A stretch of DNA of 51,514 nt from positions 141,308 to 192,821 of the forward strand of contig NZ_BMZI01000002.1 of NCBI RefSeq assembly GCF_014652715.1. Direction: 5' to 3'. The translations under genes and the position numbers were made by a program. The DNA comes from Salinicola rhizosphaerae (lineage in GTDB: Bacteria > Pseudomonadota > Gammaproteobacteria > Pseudomonadales > Halomonadaceae). Below are positions 35,071-44,638 of the stretch, piece after piece (positions within the stretch are counted from its first letter, which is position 1; each line of letters opens with the position of its first letter). The notes under the pieces are model-generated. The model did not search any database, was not told where the DNA came from, and saw only the letters and a program-made list of their open reading frames with translations.

Positions 35071-35841
35071 TCAGGCGTCCCGATGCTTGCGGATCAGATC
35101 ATAGGCGTTGCTGATCTCGGCGGTGCGCTCCTTGGCGACTTCACGCATGCTCTCCGGCAGCCCCTTGCCGGCCAGCTTGTCGGGATGATTCTCGCTCATC
35201 AGCTTGCGGTAGGCGCGCTTGAGCTCGGCATCCGTGACGTCCTCGGAGACGCCCAGCACGCGATAGGCATCGTCAAGTGTCTGACCGCTGGAGGCCTGGC
35301 TGCCGCCCGCCTGGTGTGCACCACCACGCAGCATCGCCTCGATCTGGCGGATCTCCGCTTCGGAGAAACCGAGCCCGCGCGCCACGCGCAGCAGCATCTC
35401 GTGCTCGGACGGGTGCATCTGCCCGTCGGCGGCGATCGCCGCGAGCTGGACCTGCAGGAAGACCTGCAGCAGCGCGCGCTGGCCGCCGGTAACCTGGCGG
35501 ATTTTGGTCAACTCCGCATCGAGGTCGAAATCGGACGCCTTGCCGCGATTGAACGCCGCCTTGGCACGATCGCGCTGCTCGCTATTGAGGTGCAGCCGAT
35601 CGAACAGCGCCTCCGCGGCACGAATCTCGTCCTGGGTGATATGGCCGTCCACCTTGCACACACAGCCCATCACCGCGAAGGTCGACTCGAGAAACTGATG
35701 CTGGATATTGACCACACGGCCCACCAGCGAGCGGCGCAGTCGACGACTGATCCACCAGCCCACGGCAGCCCCGATCAACAGGCCGGGCAGCCGGCCGAAG
35801 AGGTAGCCGATAAAGGCACAGATCAGAATGGCAATTGGCAT
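35071..35841 (-). CDS. djlA: Co-chaperone DjlA
   Basis: A 256-residue protein with the DjlA layout. An N-terminal membrane anchor (residues 1-32, glycine-rich helix) is followed by a central TerB-like domain (residues 50-150, MGCVCKVDGHITQDEIRAAE and AIAADGQMHPSEHEMLL) and a C-terminal J domain (about 190-256) with the DnaK-activating HPD in SENHPDKLAG. It is an inner-membrane co-chaperone that directs DnaK and influences capsule and stress signalling. It lies 48 bp downstream of dxs on the same strand and has its own terminator. Confidence 0.92.
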   Translation of the reverse strand: MPIAILICAFIGYLFGRLPGLLIGAAVGWWISRRLRRSLVGRVVNIQHQFLESTFAVMGCVCKVDGHITQDEIRAAEALFDRLHLNSEQRDRAKAAFNRGKASDFDLDAELTKIRQVTGGQRALLQVFLQVQLAAIAADGQMHPSEHEMLLRVARGLGFSEAEIRQIEAMLRGGAHQAGGSQASSGQTLDDAYRVLGVSEDVTDAELKRAYRKLMSENHPDKLAGKGLPESMREVAKERTAEISNAYDLIRKHRDA

Positions 35842-35888
35842 GAAACGTTTACCTGGTCGTGTTGTGTCGGTTCGGGGTTGTCTTGGGT

Positions 35889-37883
35889 TCAGTCCCGGTG
35901 AGTCGCGTCACCCATCGTCTCGAGACGCCGGCGAATGGCGGCCTCGATGCCGGCTGCGTCGAGACCGCAGTCGCGCAGCAGCTCGGCCGGCTTGCCGTGC
36001 TCGACGAAGGCGTCCGGAATGCCGAGGTTGAGCACCGCCTGCCGCAGGCCTTCGGCGGCCAGCAGCTCGTTGACGCCGCTACCCGCCCCGCCGGCGACCA
36101 CGTTCTCCTCCAGGGTGACGATCAGGTCGTGATCGCGTGCCGCCGCGACGATCGCCTCGCGGTCGAGCGGTTTGACCGAGCGCATGTTGATGTGGGTCGC
36201 GTTCAGGCTCGCGGCAACCTCGGCCGCCGGCGTATTGAGACTGCCGAACGCGAGCAGGGCGACGCTGGGGAGGGCGTTCTCTTGATCGAGCTGACGCTCG
36301 CGACGCACCTCAGCGCGGCCGATGGGAATCCGCGCCTCGAGATCGCCGGGAATCTCGGTACCCGGACCGGTGCCGCGCGGATAGCGCACCGCCGCCGGCC
36401 CTTCATGATGATAGGCCGTGGAGAGCATCGCCCGGCACTCCGCCTCGTCCGACGGCGCCAGCACGATGAGCCCCGGCACGCAGCGCAGATAGGAGAGATC
36501 GAGCGCACCGTGGTGCGTCGGGCCATCCTCGCCGACCAGCCCCGCGCGGTCGATGGCGAAGGTGACATCGAGATGCTGCACGGCAACATCGTGGATGAGC
36601 TGGTCGTAGCCGCGCTGCAGAAAGGTCGAGTAGATCGCCACGACCGGTTTCATCGACTCGCATGCCATGCCGGCGGCAAGCGTCACTGCATGCTGTTCGG
36701 CGATCGCCACGTCGTAGTAGCGCTCGGGATAGGTCTGCGAGAAGCGGATCAGGTCCGAGCCTTCGCGCATCGCCGGCGTGATGCCGATCAGGCGCGGATC
36801 TGCCGCTGCCATGTCGCAAAGCCAATCGCCAAAGACGTTGCAGTACTTGCGCGGCTTCGGGCGTAAGGAATCATCGCTGCGCGGCTTCGGGCGCAATGAA
36901 GAGTCCGCCGGCGTGGTGTCATCGACCTTCGGCACCGGCGGCGGTGTCTTCTCGAGCTTGGTGATGGCGTGAAAGCCGATCGGGTCCGACTCCGCCGGAC
37001 GAAAACCGCGTCCCTTGCGCGTACGCACGTGCAAAAACTGCGGGCCGTCCTGATCGCGCAGCGCGTTCAACGCCTGATCCAGCGCGGCCAGGTCGTGGCC
37101 GTCGATCGGTCCGAGATAGTTGAACCCCATCTCCTCGAACAGCGTCGCCGGACTGATCATGCCCTTGACGTGCTCCTCGGTACGCCGGGCGAACTCCAGC
37201 GCGCCGGGCAGGTGCGACAACACCCGCTTGGAGTTCTCGCGCATCGCCGCGTAGGGTTTGCTGGTCAGAATTCGCGTCAGATAGCTCGCCATGCCGCCGA
37301 CGTTTTCCGAGATCGACATCTCGTTGTCGTTGAGCACCACCAGCAGGTTGGCGTTGACATGGCCGGCGTGAGCGAGGGCCTCGAACGCCATACCGGCAGT
37401 GATCGCCCCATCGCCGATCACCGCGCAGACGCGGCGCTTCTCGCCCTTGGCACGCGCGCTCAGCGCCATGCCGAGCGCCGCCGAGATCGAAGTGCTGGAG
37501 TGGCCGACGCCAAAGGTATCGAACTCGGACTCTTCGCGCCGCGGAAACGCCGCGAGCCCGCCATATTGACGAATGCTCGAGAGCGCATCACGACGACCGG
37601 TCAGAATCTTGTGCGGGTAGGCCTGATGGCCGACATCCCACAGCAGGCGATCATGCGGTGTCTCCAGGGCACGATGCAGCGCGACGGTGAGCTCGACCAC
37701 GCCGAGGCCAGCGCCGAAATGACCACCGCTGACCCCCACGCTGTAAAGCAGATAGGCGCGCAGTTCGTCAGCGACCTGGCGTAGCTGTGCCAGTGACATC
37801 TCGCGCAGCGCCGCTGGCGTGTCGAGCGTATCGAGTAACGGCGTGGTCGGTCGCTGCGTGGGGATCTCGTCAAAGAGCTTCAT
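35889..37883 (-). CDS. dxs: 1-Deoxy-D-xylulose-5-phosphate synthase
   Basis: A 664-residue thiamine-diphosphate enzyme that joins pyruvate and glyceraldehyde 3-phosphate to start the MEP isoprenoid pathway. The N-terminal ThDP/Mg part has [18 protein letters not shown] and [12 protein letters not shown], the pyrimidine domain [12 protein letters not shown], and the C-terminal transketolase domain RYPRGTG and [14 protein letters not shown]. It is about 40 residues longer than E. coli Dxs, mainly in the linker near residues 325-345, where a 10-residue unit containing LRPKPR is repeated in tandem. It is cotranscribed behind xseB and ispA. Confidence 0.95.
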   Translation of the reverse strand: MKLFDEIPTQRPTTPLLDTLDTPAALREMSLAQLRQVADELRAYLLYSVGVSGGHFGAGLGVVELTVALHRALETPHDRLLWDVGHQAYPHKILTGRRDALSSIRQYGGLAAFPRREESEFDTFGVGHSSTSISAALGMALSARAKGEKRRVCAVIGDGAITAGMAFEALAHAGHVNANLLVVLNDNEMSISENVGGMASYLTRILTSKPYAAMRENSKRVLSHLPGALEFARRTEEHVKGMISPATLFEEMGFNYLGPIDGHDLAALDQALNALRDQDGPQFLHVRTRKGRGFRPAESDPIGFHAITKLEKTPPPVPKVDDTTPADSSLRPKPRSDDSLRPKPRKYCNVFGDWLCDMAAADPRLIGITPAMREGSDLIRFSQTYPERYYDVAIAEQHAVTLAAGMACESMKPVVAIYSTFLQRGYDQLIHDVAVQHLDVTFAIDRAGLVGEDGPTHHGALDLSYLRCVPGLIVLAPSDEAECRAMLSTAYHHEGPAAVRYPRGTGPGTEIPGDLEARIPIGRAEVRRERQLDQENALPSVALLAFGSLNTPAAEVAASLNATHINMRSVKPLDREAIVAAARDHDLIVTLEENVVAGGAGSGVNELLAAEGLRQAVLNLGIPDAFVEHGKPAELLRDCGLDAAGIEAAIRRRLETMGDATHRD
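36848..36907. repeat. In-frame 30-bp tandem duplication inside dxs
   Basis: Two neighbouring 30-bp units share GCGCGGCTTCGGGCG (first copy 36849-36863, second 36879-36893) and encode two copies of LRPKPR in the Dxs linker, 10 codons apart. The duplication keeps the frame and lies between the two catalytic domains, where extra residues should be tolerated. Confidence 0.85.
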
Positions 37884-37903
37884 AGATAATTCGTCGTTAC
37901 CGG

Positions 37904-38794
37904 TCAGTGATCGCGAGCGATCATGAAACGAGCCAGCGCCGCCAGCGGTTGCCCGGCATCGCCCAGCGGCCCGAGCGCGGTCAGGGCCTCATCGAGCAGT
38001 TCCCGAGCACGCCTCTGGGCGTTCTCGAGCCCGAGCAGCGCGGGATACGTGGGCTTGTGGCGTTCGGCATCCGCGCCCGAGATCTTGCCCAGCGTCTGGG
38101 TGTCGCCGGTGACATCGAGCACGTCGTCGTGAATCTGGAAGGCGAGCCCGATGGCAGCCGCGTATTGATCCAGTGCGGCAACGCGCGGATCGGACTCCTC
38201 GACCGCCACCAGTGCGCCAAGGCGCACCGCGGCGCGGATCAGTGCGCCGGTCTTGTGCTGATGCATCGCCTGGAGCGCGGCGAGGTCCATGGTCGAGCCG
38301 ACGGCGCCGAGATCGATGGCCTGTCCGGCAGCCATGCCATCTCGCCCGGCAGCGCGGGCAAGCGTGGTGACCAGTTCACCCAGCCGGGGGTGGGGGCGCG
38401 AAGCGAGCGCTTCGAACGCCAGAGTCTGCAGCGCATCGCCGGCCAGAATCGCCAGCGGCTCGTCGAAGGCGCGGTGCACGGTGGGACGCCCGCGACGCAG
38501 GTCGTCGTCATCCATCGCCGGCAGGTCGTCATGCACCAGCGAGTAGGCGTGAATCATCTCGATGGCGGCGGCCGGCGCATCGAGCGCCCGATCCTCGGCG
38601 CCCAGGGCGCGACCCGCCAGATAGACCAGTACCGGACGCAGCCGCTTGCCGGTACCGAGCACGCTGTAATTGATGGCATCGTCGAGCGTCGCGCAGGCAC
38701 CGCCCTGACGATTGAGCCAGCCGGTCAATACATGCTCGCTGCGCGAGCGCGCGGCGTCGATCACGCCTTCGGCTCTCGGTGCGTCAGCGCTCAC
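37904..38794 (-). CDS. ispA: Farnesyl diphosphate synthase (geranyltranstransferase)
   Basis: A 296-residue prenyltransferase that makes C15 diphosphate from IPP and DMAPP. The two aspartate-rich motifs are [10 protein letters not shown] near residue 83 and DDVLD near 222, with [13 protein letters not shown] near 46 and [10 protein letters not shown] near 113. I chose GTG at 38792-38794: GGAGG lies 8 bases upstream and the length then matches E. coli IspA (299). This start overlaps the end of xseB by 11 bases, which indicates coupling. The order xseB-ispA-dxs is the classic gammaproteobacterial arrangement. Confidence 0.94.
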   Translation of the reverse strand: MSADAPRAEGVIDAARSRSEHVLTGWLNRQGGACATLDDAINYSVLGTGKRLRPVLVYLAGRALGAEDRALDAPAAAIEMIHAYSLVHDDLPAMDDDDLRRGRPTVHRAFDEPLAILAGDALQTLAFEALASRPHPRLGELVTTLARAAGRDGMAAGQAIDLGAVGSTMDLAALQAMHQHKTGALIRAAVRLGALVAVEESDPRVAALDQYAAAIGLAFQIHDDVLDVTGDTQTLGKISGADAERHKPTYPALLGLENAQRRARELLDEALTALGPLGDAGQPLAALARFMIARDH

Positions 38795-39056
38795 GATCAC
38801 CCCCTCCGGCGGCGGCATCCGACGGGGCATCGAACGGCGCCGGACGCAGGCTGCCATCGGCCTGCTCGAGCAGTGCCTGCACTTTGAGCTCGGCATTGTC
38901 GAGCCGGCCCTGCGCATCCCGCGTCAGTCGGATGCCACGTTCGAACGCGGCCAGCGACGCCTCCAGCGTCAGCTCGCCGGACTCCAGCTGTGCGACGAGC
39001 TGCTCGAGCTGGGTCAAGGTCGTGGCAAAATCCTGTGGAACATCCTGTTCGGCCAT
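38784..39056 (-). CDS. xseB: Exodeoxyribonuclease VII small subunit
   Basis: A 90-residue protein with the XseB core FATTLTQLEQLVAQLESGELTLEASLAAFERGIRL, which forms a helical hairpin that binds the coiled coil of the large subunit XseA, followed by a poorly conserved tail. Exonuclease VII degrades single-stranded DNA from both ends. The large subunit is not in this window. The overlap with ispA and its place at the head of the isoprenoid genes are conserved among gammaproteobacteria. Confidence 0.92.
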   Translation of the reverse strand: MAEQDVPQDFATTLTQLEQLVAQLESGELTLEASLAAFERGIRLTRDAQGRLDNAELKVQALLEQADGSLRPAPFDAPSDAAAGGGDRER

Positions 39057-39449
39057 GGGTTTCCCGGTGATGGAGGTCGCATTACCCGCACATGACTGTC
39101 ATGGCGTTCAAGATCGGGAGCTTTCACAGCTGCGTTTGCGCCGATAACCCATCCGATCCGAATTGCACACGCCGCTTGGCAGTCACCTCGCGCTGGTCAA
39201 AGGTTACCGAGTATACACCGCCGCCCCCGGGGGTCGTCTGCCCTTGCCGATCAAACCGTACCGACATCCTGTCCGGCAGCATCAGGAAATAATTAACCTG
39301 TATCAAAAAAACCGACGTTCGACGCTTTTAACGGCATTTTCCATCATAAAACTTGCATATCGACTGGAACGCTCACGACGAACTATCTAGCTTGATAGTC
39401 AGTGCACCAGTTGTGCACTACATGGACATCACATTGCACGGAGCAAATC
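39057..39449. other. Divergent intergenic region, xseB / alcohol dehydrogenase
   Basis: This stretch of about 390 bp holds no credible gene. On the xseB side a TATACT hexamer, read on the minus strand around 39210-39216, may be a -10 box. On the dehydrogenase side two perfect dyads lie side by side: ACTATC-N6-GATAGT (39382-39399) and AGTGCAC-N5-GTGCACT (39401-39419). Nothing else was recognised. Confidence 0.6.
39401..39419. promoter_or_regulatory. Operator candidate before the alcohol dehydrogenase
   Basis: AGTGCAC-CAGTT-GTGCACT is a perfect 7-bp-arm inverted repeat 31 bp before the start codon, so a bound protein would sit in the leader or at the promoter. A second dyad adjoins it upstream. 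Confidence 0.45.
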
Positions 39450-40616
39450 ATGAAAGCACTCGTCTACCAGGGTAGTCGCGATGTACGCGTCGAAAACGTG
39501 CCGGAGCCCACTATCGAGCAGGATGACGATATCGTACTGCGTGTTACCGCTACCGCCATTTGTGGATCCGACCTGCATCTCTACCGTGGCTCGATGCCGG
39601 CAACGGAACCGGGCGACATCTTCGGGCACGAATTCATGGGGATCGTCGAGGCGGCCGGCTCGGCCGTGACCAGCGTCAAAAAAGGAGATCGCGTCGTGGT
39701 CCCCTTCGTCATTGCCTGCGGTAGCTGCTTCTTCTGCCAGCACGCCCTTTATGCCGCCTGCGAGACGACCAATCCGGATGCCGGCGGCTCGCTCAACAAG
39801 AAGTCGATCCCCGCTCCCGCGGCCCTGTTTGGGTTTTCTCACATGTATGGCGGCGTTCCGGGCGGTCAGGCAGAGTACGTGCGGGTTCCGCAAGCCAACG
39901 CAGGGCCTTTTGCCATCCCGGACGGGCTCGATGACGAACAGGTCCTGTTCATGTCGGACATCCTCCCGACCGGCTATCAGGCCGTACTTAACGCCGGCGT
40001 AAAGCCCGGCTCGAGCCTTGCAATCTTCGGCGCCGGTCCGGTGGGTCTGCTGTCGGCGGCCTGCGCCAGAATGGAAGGCGCCGAGCGCATCATCATGGTG
40101 GACAATCAGGCGTATCGCCTGGAATTCGCTCGCAAGGCCTATGGTGTCGAGACAATCAACTTCGATCAGGTCGACGATGTCGCCGAGGCGATCATTCAGT
40201 CTACCGAGGGACATCGTGGCGTCGACGCGGTCATCGATGCAGTCGGCTACGAATCAAAAGGCCATGGCGGCAGCCTGCCGAAGATGGATCATTTCGAGGT
40301 CGAGAGCAGCGATATCGCGCTGCATCAATGTATGGCCGCCGTTCGCCGCGGCGGTAGTATCAGCATTCCTGGCGTCTACGCGGGCGCCGTCGAAGGCTTT
40401 CTGATCGGCGACTTTTTCGATAAGGGGCTCTCCATGAAAGGAGGCCAGACACACGTCCATCACTACCTGCCAACTCTGCTGGAAGCTATCGAAAAAGGCA
40501 CGCTCAAGCCTGAAACGATCATCAGCCACCGGCTCAAGCTCGACCAGGCGGCAGACGCCTATCGCATGTTCGAAAACAAGCAGGACGACTGCCGAAAAGT
40601 CGTGTTGACCCCCTGA
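39450..40616 (+). CDS. Zinc-dependent alcohol dehydrogenase (MDR family)
   Basis: A 388-residue medium-chain dehydrogenase. The catalytic zinc ligands are Cys38 (AICGSD) and His60-Glu61 (GHEFMG). The structural zinc is held by Cys90, Cys93, Cys96 and Cys104. The nucleotide-binding motif GAGPVG is near residue 197. The long C-terminal half, with [14 protein letters not shown] and [12 protein letters not shown], resembles the formaldehyde dehydrogenase-like branch, but the substrate is unknown. I chose the ATG at 39450, with GGAG 8 bases before it, over an upstream ATG at 39402 that lies in the operator. Confidence 0.87.
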   Translation: MKALVYQGSRDVRVENVPEPTIEQDDDIVLRVTATAICGSDLHLYRGSMPATEPGDIFGHEFMGIVEAAGSAVTSVKKGDRVVVPFVIACGSCFFCQHALYAACETTNPDAGGSLNKKSIPAPAALFGFSHMYGGVPGGQAEYVRVPQANAGPFAIPDGLDDEQVLFMSDILPTGYQAVLNAGVKPGSSLAIFGAGPVGLLSAACARMEGAERIIMVDNQAYRLEFARKAYGVETINFDQVDDVAEAIIQSTEGHRGVDAVIDAVGYESKGHGGSLPKMDHFEVESSDIALHQCMAAVRRGGSISIPGVYAGAVEGFLIGDFFDKGLSMKGGQTHVHHYLPTLLEAIEKGTLKPETIISHRLKLDQAADAYRMFENKQDDCRKVVLTP

Positions 40617-40971
40617 AACCCGCGAATTGCGGCTGCCGTTTGGCGGCCGCGCCCCTTGGTGTCGGGGCGCGTCCCAACTCTACCTTGATTTCGCCTCGGT
40701 CGACGCCGGTCGATCTACGGCATGTGTACCATTCACCTGGACCTGCACCGATTTCATTCTCGCAAGCGACGCATGTGTTACTCTATGCGCCCGCTGGTGG
40801 CACCTGCGCTGGTCGATCTGCCGGTCGATTCTCCCGAGGGTCATTCTGATTTTCAGACCCGATGGTCAGCCCCGATCGATCAACCGAAATGCCGCCGGTC
40901 TTTCCCATGACCGCGATACGCCCTGCCGGGCCCTCATCGCGACAAGCCGATGAAGAAAGGTTGACCCCTCA
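40617..40971. other. Long leader region before serA
   Basis: This 355-bp gap has no convincing gene. It starts with a perfect hairpin CGCGCCCC/GGGGCGCG (40648-40655 and 40664-40671) that may end the dehydrogenase transcript, though no T-run follows. The rest must contain the serA promoter; no clear -35/-10 pair or known riboswitch could be identified. Confidence 0.5.
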
Positions 40972-42222
40972 ATGGCCAAGACGTCTCTCGACAAGAGCAA
41001 GATCAAGTTCCTGCTGCTTGAAGGCATTCACCAGTCCGCCGTGGATACCCTGCTCAACGCGGGCTATACCAATATCGAGACGCTTTCCACGTCGCTGACG
41101 GAAGAGGATCTGATCGAAAAGATCCGCGACGTGCACTTCATCGGCATTCGCTCGCGCACGCAGCTGACCGAAAAAGTCTTTGCCGCGGCCGAAAAGCTCA
41201 CCGCCGTGGGCTGTTTCTGCATCGGTACCAATCAGGTCGATCTGAATGCCGCACTCAAGCGTGCGATTCCGGTCTTCAATGCACCGTACTCCAACACCCG
41301 CTCCGTCGCCGAACTGGTGCTGGCCGAAGCGATCATGCTGCTGCGCGGTATCCCCGAGAAGAACGCCCGCGCTCATCAAGGTGGCTGGCTGAAATCGGCG
41401 AAGAACTCTCATGAAGCGCGCGGCAAGACGCTGGGTATCGTCGGCTACGGCAGCATAGGTGCCCAGCTCTCGGTACTGGCCGAGGGGCTCGGCCTCGACG
41501 TCATCTATTACGATGTCGTCACCAAGCTCGCAATGGGCAACGCCCGCCAGGTCGGCAGTCTCGAGGAGTTGCTCGCGCGCGCCGACGTGGTCAGTCTGCA
41601 CGTGCCGGATCTGCCGGCCACCCGCTGGATGATCGGTGCCGAGCAGATTGCGCTGATGAAGCAAAACGGCATTCTGATCAATGCCTCCCGCGGTTCCGTG
41701 GTCGAGATCGAGCCGCTGGCCGACGCCCTCAAGAGTGGCAAGCTGCTCGGCGCGGCCGTCGACGTCTTCCCGGTCGAGCCCAAGGGTGCCAACGAAGAGT
41801 TCGAATCGCCGCTGCGCGGTCTCGAGAACGTGATCCTGACGCCGCACATCGGCGGGTCTACGCTGGAAGCGCAGGAGAACATCGGCATCGAAGTCGCCGA
41901 GAAGCTGGTGACCTACTCCGACAACGGCACTACCATTACCTCGGTCAACTTTCCCGAGGTGGCACTGCCGTCGCATCCGGACAAGCACCGCCTGCTGCAC
42001 ATCCACGAAAACGTGCCGGGCGTGCTCTCCGAGATCAACCGGGTGCTGTCCGAAGATGACATCAACATCGCCGGTCAGTTCCTGCAGACTAACGACAAGG
42101 TCGGCTACGTCGTGATCGACGTCGACAAGGCCTACGGCAAGCAGGCGCTGGAGGCGCTCAAGCAGGTCGATCACACCCTGCGTATTCGAGTGCTCTACTC
42201 CGAGAGCGACTATCAGCGCTAA
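40972..42222 (+). CDS. serA: D-3-phosphoglycerate dehydrogenase
   Basis: A 416-residue enzyme catalysing the first step of serine synthesis, 3-phosphoglycerate to 3-phosphohydroxypyruvate with NAD. It has the N-terminal KIKFLLLEGIHQSAVDTL, FNAPYSNTRSVAELVL, the NAD motif GIVGYGSIGAQL near residue 160, INASRGSVV near 240, TPHIGGSTLEAQENIG near 300 with the catalytic His, and a C-terminal ACT domain (about 340-416, HENVPGVLSEINRVLSE) that binds serine for feedback inhibition. The length fits the E. coli type (410). It ends before a strong bidirectional terminator. Confidence 0.96.
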   Translation: MAKTSLDKSKIKFLLLEGIHQSAVDTLLNAGYTNIETLSTSLTEEDLIEKIRDVHFIGIRSRTQLTEKVFAAAEKLTAVGCFCIGTNQVDLNAALKRAIPVFNAPYSNTRSVAELVLAEAIMLLRGIPEKNARAHQGGWLKSAKNSHEARGKTLGIVGYGSIGAQLSVLAEGLGLDVIYYDVVTKLAMGNARQVGSLEELLARADVVSLHVPDLPATRWMIGAEQIALMKQNGILINASRGSVVEIEPLADALKSGKLLGAAVDVFPVEPKGANEEFESPLRGLENVILTPHIGGSTLEAQENIGIEVAEKLVTYSDNGTTITSVNFPEVALPSHPDKHRLLHIHENVPGVLSEINRVLSEDDINIAGQFLQTNDKVGYVVIDVDKAYGKQALEALKQVDHTLRIRVLYSESDYQR

Positions 42223-42249
42223 CGGAATCAGCCCGCTTCGGCCGATATG

Positions 42250-42286
42250 AAAACCGCCCGGTGACTGGATCATCGGGCGGTTTTTT
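42250..42286 (+). terminator. Bidirectional terminator, serA / small lipoprotein
   Basis: AAAACCGCCCG (42250-42260) pairs with CGGGCGGTTTT (42274-42284) around a 13-base loop and is followed by a run of T residues. The A-rich left arm gives a TTTT run on the other strand too, so it also serves the convergent lipoprotein gene. Confidence 0.9.
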
Positions 42287-42328
42287 CTTGCCTGACGGGT
42301 CACGCCAGGCCTCCCCTATCGGCCCGAC

Positions 42329-42511
42329 TCAGGGCAATTCGCCGGAGCCGTTCTGGCCCCGCGAGGCGTCGGCCGGATTGGCCGTCGGCCCGTCCTGCGG
42401 CACGCCAGGCTCCACCTCCCGCTGACCGTTGCCCCACGAATTGAAGGTGCAGCCGGAGAGCGCCGAAAGCAGCAGAGCACCGATGAGGGCGGCCAAGATT
42501 CGCTGTCGCAT
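42329..42511 (-). CDS. Small putative lipoprotein
   Basis: A 60-residue protein with a type II signal peptide: MRQR, a hydrophobic core and the lipobox LSGC at residues 18-21, giving a mature peptide of about 40 residues that is polar and Pro/Gly/Asn-rich. No family was recognised. AAGGGATC precedes the start. It follows the TonB receptor gene on the same strand after 24 bp, so they may be cotranscribed. Confidence 0.65.
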   Translation of the reverse strand: MRQRILAALIGALLLSALSGCTFNSWGNGQREVEPGVPQDGPTANPADASRGQNGSGELP

Positions 42512-42535
42512 GATAGTGATCCCTTGCAGTCGTTT

Positions 42536-44638
42536 TTAGAAATCCACGCCGATACCAGCGTAGACCGTTCGCCCCGGCGCCGTGTCGAAGTAACGCGCGT
42601 TGGTCGCATTGATGATGACGTTCGCGTAATGCTCTCGGTCGAACAGGTTGCGAACTCCGGCGTAGGCTCTCAATACGGTATCACCGCCCAGGCGCCAGCC
42701 GTCGCCACCGCGCAGGCCAACCAGCCAGACATCACCGACATCGACATCGTTGGCATCATCGGCGACCATCGAACCGACGTACTGCGTCTGCAGCGTGACA
42801 AAGCGCTCGCCGGCGCCTTGCCACGTCAGGCGGTTGACCCAGGTATTCTCGGGCAGCCCTGGAATCCGGTTGCCACCATAGCTCGCGCTCTCGGTCCGAT
42901 AATCGTCAAACTTGTAGCTTGCCAGCGTCAGCGCACTATCGAGGCGCCAGGCCGGCGCAAACTGCCAGCCCAGCTGCGTCTCCAGGCCCTGCTGCGTGCT
43001 CTCGCCAGCATTGCGGTAGTAGGTCTTGCCCGCATCGTTTTCGTAGGCGACGAGCGAATCCCTGACTCGCGTCGAGAACAGCGCCACGTCGTAATCGAGG
43101 CCGTTATCGAACGTGCCGCGCAGTCCGAGCTCGCGGTTCCAAGCCTGCTGCGGATCGATCGACGGATTGAAGCCCCCGCCATCGGGATTGGCGAACTCCG
43201 AGAATGTCGGCGTCTCATAGGCCGTTCCCGTGGTGAGGTAGACCTGATGCCGAGGTAGATAGCGGAAGCTCAGCCCCGCGCTGCCGCTCCACTGCTCTAG
43301 CGTGCGATCGCCGCTGTCGTCGCCATCTTCGAGGTGACGATCGTCGATATCGAAATCGACCGTGTCGTAGCGGGTGCCCAGCGACAGCGTCCAGCGACGG
43401 GTCAGATCGAGATCGCCCTGTGCAAAGACGCCGACAGACGTCGCCTGCTGGGTCTCGTCCTGAGAACGTCTGACGTGCTCACCATCGATGAGCACATCGT
43501 CACTGTGGCGGTCGTCATCCTGGCGCGCGACATCGAGACCGACCGCGTATCGCAGCGGCAGGCTGCCCAGCATCAACGCCTGGTGGTACTCGGCACTGGC
43601 ACCGTAGTAATCACGATCGTAGGCAATGTAGTTCTCGACACTAGTGATATCGGCCGAGCCCCCCGCATAGGCGAGCTGCTGCTCATAGCCGCGATGGAGA
43701 TAGAACCCCTTAAGATAAAACTCGCCCGGGCCTGCCGAGAGATCCTGATACTGAAGCCCAACCACCTGCTGATCGACCTCCTGACCGGAATCGATATCCT
43801 CGGGTGAATAGTCGTAGTAGCCACGCGTGTTCATCGTGTCGGTGCGACTATCATGCACGGATTCGCGCGTCTTGCCGCCCGGGTCCTCGGCATAGGGGCT
43901 GTCGAGCAGATTGACGATCGCGGTGATCTTGCGGTCATCGCCGAGATCCCGGCTCAATTTGCCATTGAAAAGATATTTCTCCGCCGCGCTGTGATCGCGA
44001 TAGCCGTCAGTGCCGAGCGCCGAGAAACTCAGGTGATGCGACCAGGGTCCCTCGACGCCGCCGTTGCTGACAGACGCCTTGCGATAACCGTCGCTACCGA
44101 CCCCGAGCCTGAGATGACTACCGGGATCGTCCTCACCATCGGAGGTGGTCACGCTGATGACACCACCGGCGGCATTGCCGTACTGAACGGCGGCCGGCCC
44201 GCGGATGACTTCGATGCGCTCGGCGCTATCGAGATCGATGGCATCCGTTTGCGCCTGTCCGTCCGGCAGCGTGTAGGGAATACCATCGACCATCAGAGTG
44301 ATGCCACGAACGCCCCACGGCGTCCGTGCGCCGAAGCCACGGATCGATATCCGCTCGCCCTGGGCGAAATTGTAGCGATTTTGCAGATAGAGGCCCGGGA
44401 CGATATCGAGCGACTCATCCAGCGTCACGCGCTGCTGGCCCTGCTGGATCGCGTCGCGATCGACCACCGAGACCGCCGCTGGCGTGGCGTAGATCTCCCG
44501 CGCCAGCCGTGGCGCACTCACCGTGATGACTGGCCGCGACTGCACCGATGTGTCCGTGGCAGACGACTGCGCTTGTGCCGCGCTCGCGGCCATCCCCGCA
44601 CCGAGACTCAGCGCGATGGGCAAGATAGAGGTTTTCAT
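42536..44638 (-). CDS. TonB-dependent outer-membrane receptor
   Basis: A 700-residue outer-membrane receptor. A signal peptide (MKTSILPIALSLGAGMAASA, cut after AQA) and a TonB-box-like VITVSAP near residue 42 precede the plug domain (about 50-165, LDIVPGLYLQNRYNFAQGERISIRGFG and EVIRGPAAVQYGNAAGGVI). The 22-strand barrel then ends with VYAGIGVDF, a normal C-terminal aromatic. It would import a chelated metal or similar ligand with TonB energy. The ligand is unknown; no siderophore genes are adjacent and no Fur box was recognised. The start at 44636-44638 begins the signal peptide. Confidence 0.9.
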   Translation of the reverse strand: MKTSILPIALSLGAGMAASAAQAQSSATDTSVQSRPVITVSAPRLAREIYATPAAVSVVDRDAIQQGQQRVTLDESLDIVPGLYLQNRYNFAQGERISIRGFGARTPWGVRGITLMVDGIPYTLPDGQAQTDAIDLDSAERIEVIRGPAAVQYGNAAGGVISVTTSDGEDDPGSHLRLGVGSDGYRKASVSNGGVEGPWSHHLSFSALGTDGYRDHSAAEKYLFNGKLSRDLGDDRKITAIVNLLDSPYAEDPGGKTRESVHDSRTDTMNTRGYYDYSPEDIDSGQEVDQQVVGLQYQDLSAGPGEFYLKGFYLHRGYEQQLAYAGGSADITSVENYIAYDRDYYGASAEYHQALMLGSLPLRYAVGLDVARQDDDRHSDDVLIDGEHVRRSQDETQQATSVGVFAQGDLDLTRRWTLSLGTRYDTVDFDIDDRHLEDGDDSGDRTLEQWSGSAGLSFRYLPRHQVYLTTGTAYETPTFSEFANPDGGGFNPSIDPQQAWNRELGLRGTFDNGLDYDVALFSTRVRDSLVAYENDAGKTYYRNAGESTQQGLETQLGWQFAPAWRLDSALTLASYKFDDYRTESASYGGNRIPGLPENTWVNRLTWQGAGERFVTLQTQYVGSMVADDANDVDVGDVWLVGLRGGDGWRLGGDTVLRAYAGVRNLFDREHYANVIINATNARYFDTAPGRTVYAGIGVDF

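Noticed and set aside
40722-40910. A 62-codon plus-strand frame in the serA leader
   Set aside because: It has no ribosome site or recognisable features; it is more likely untranslated leader or promoter DNA.
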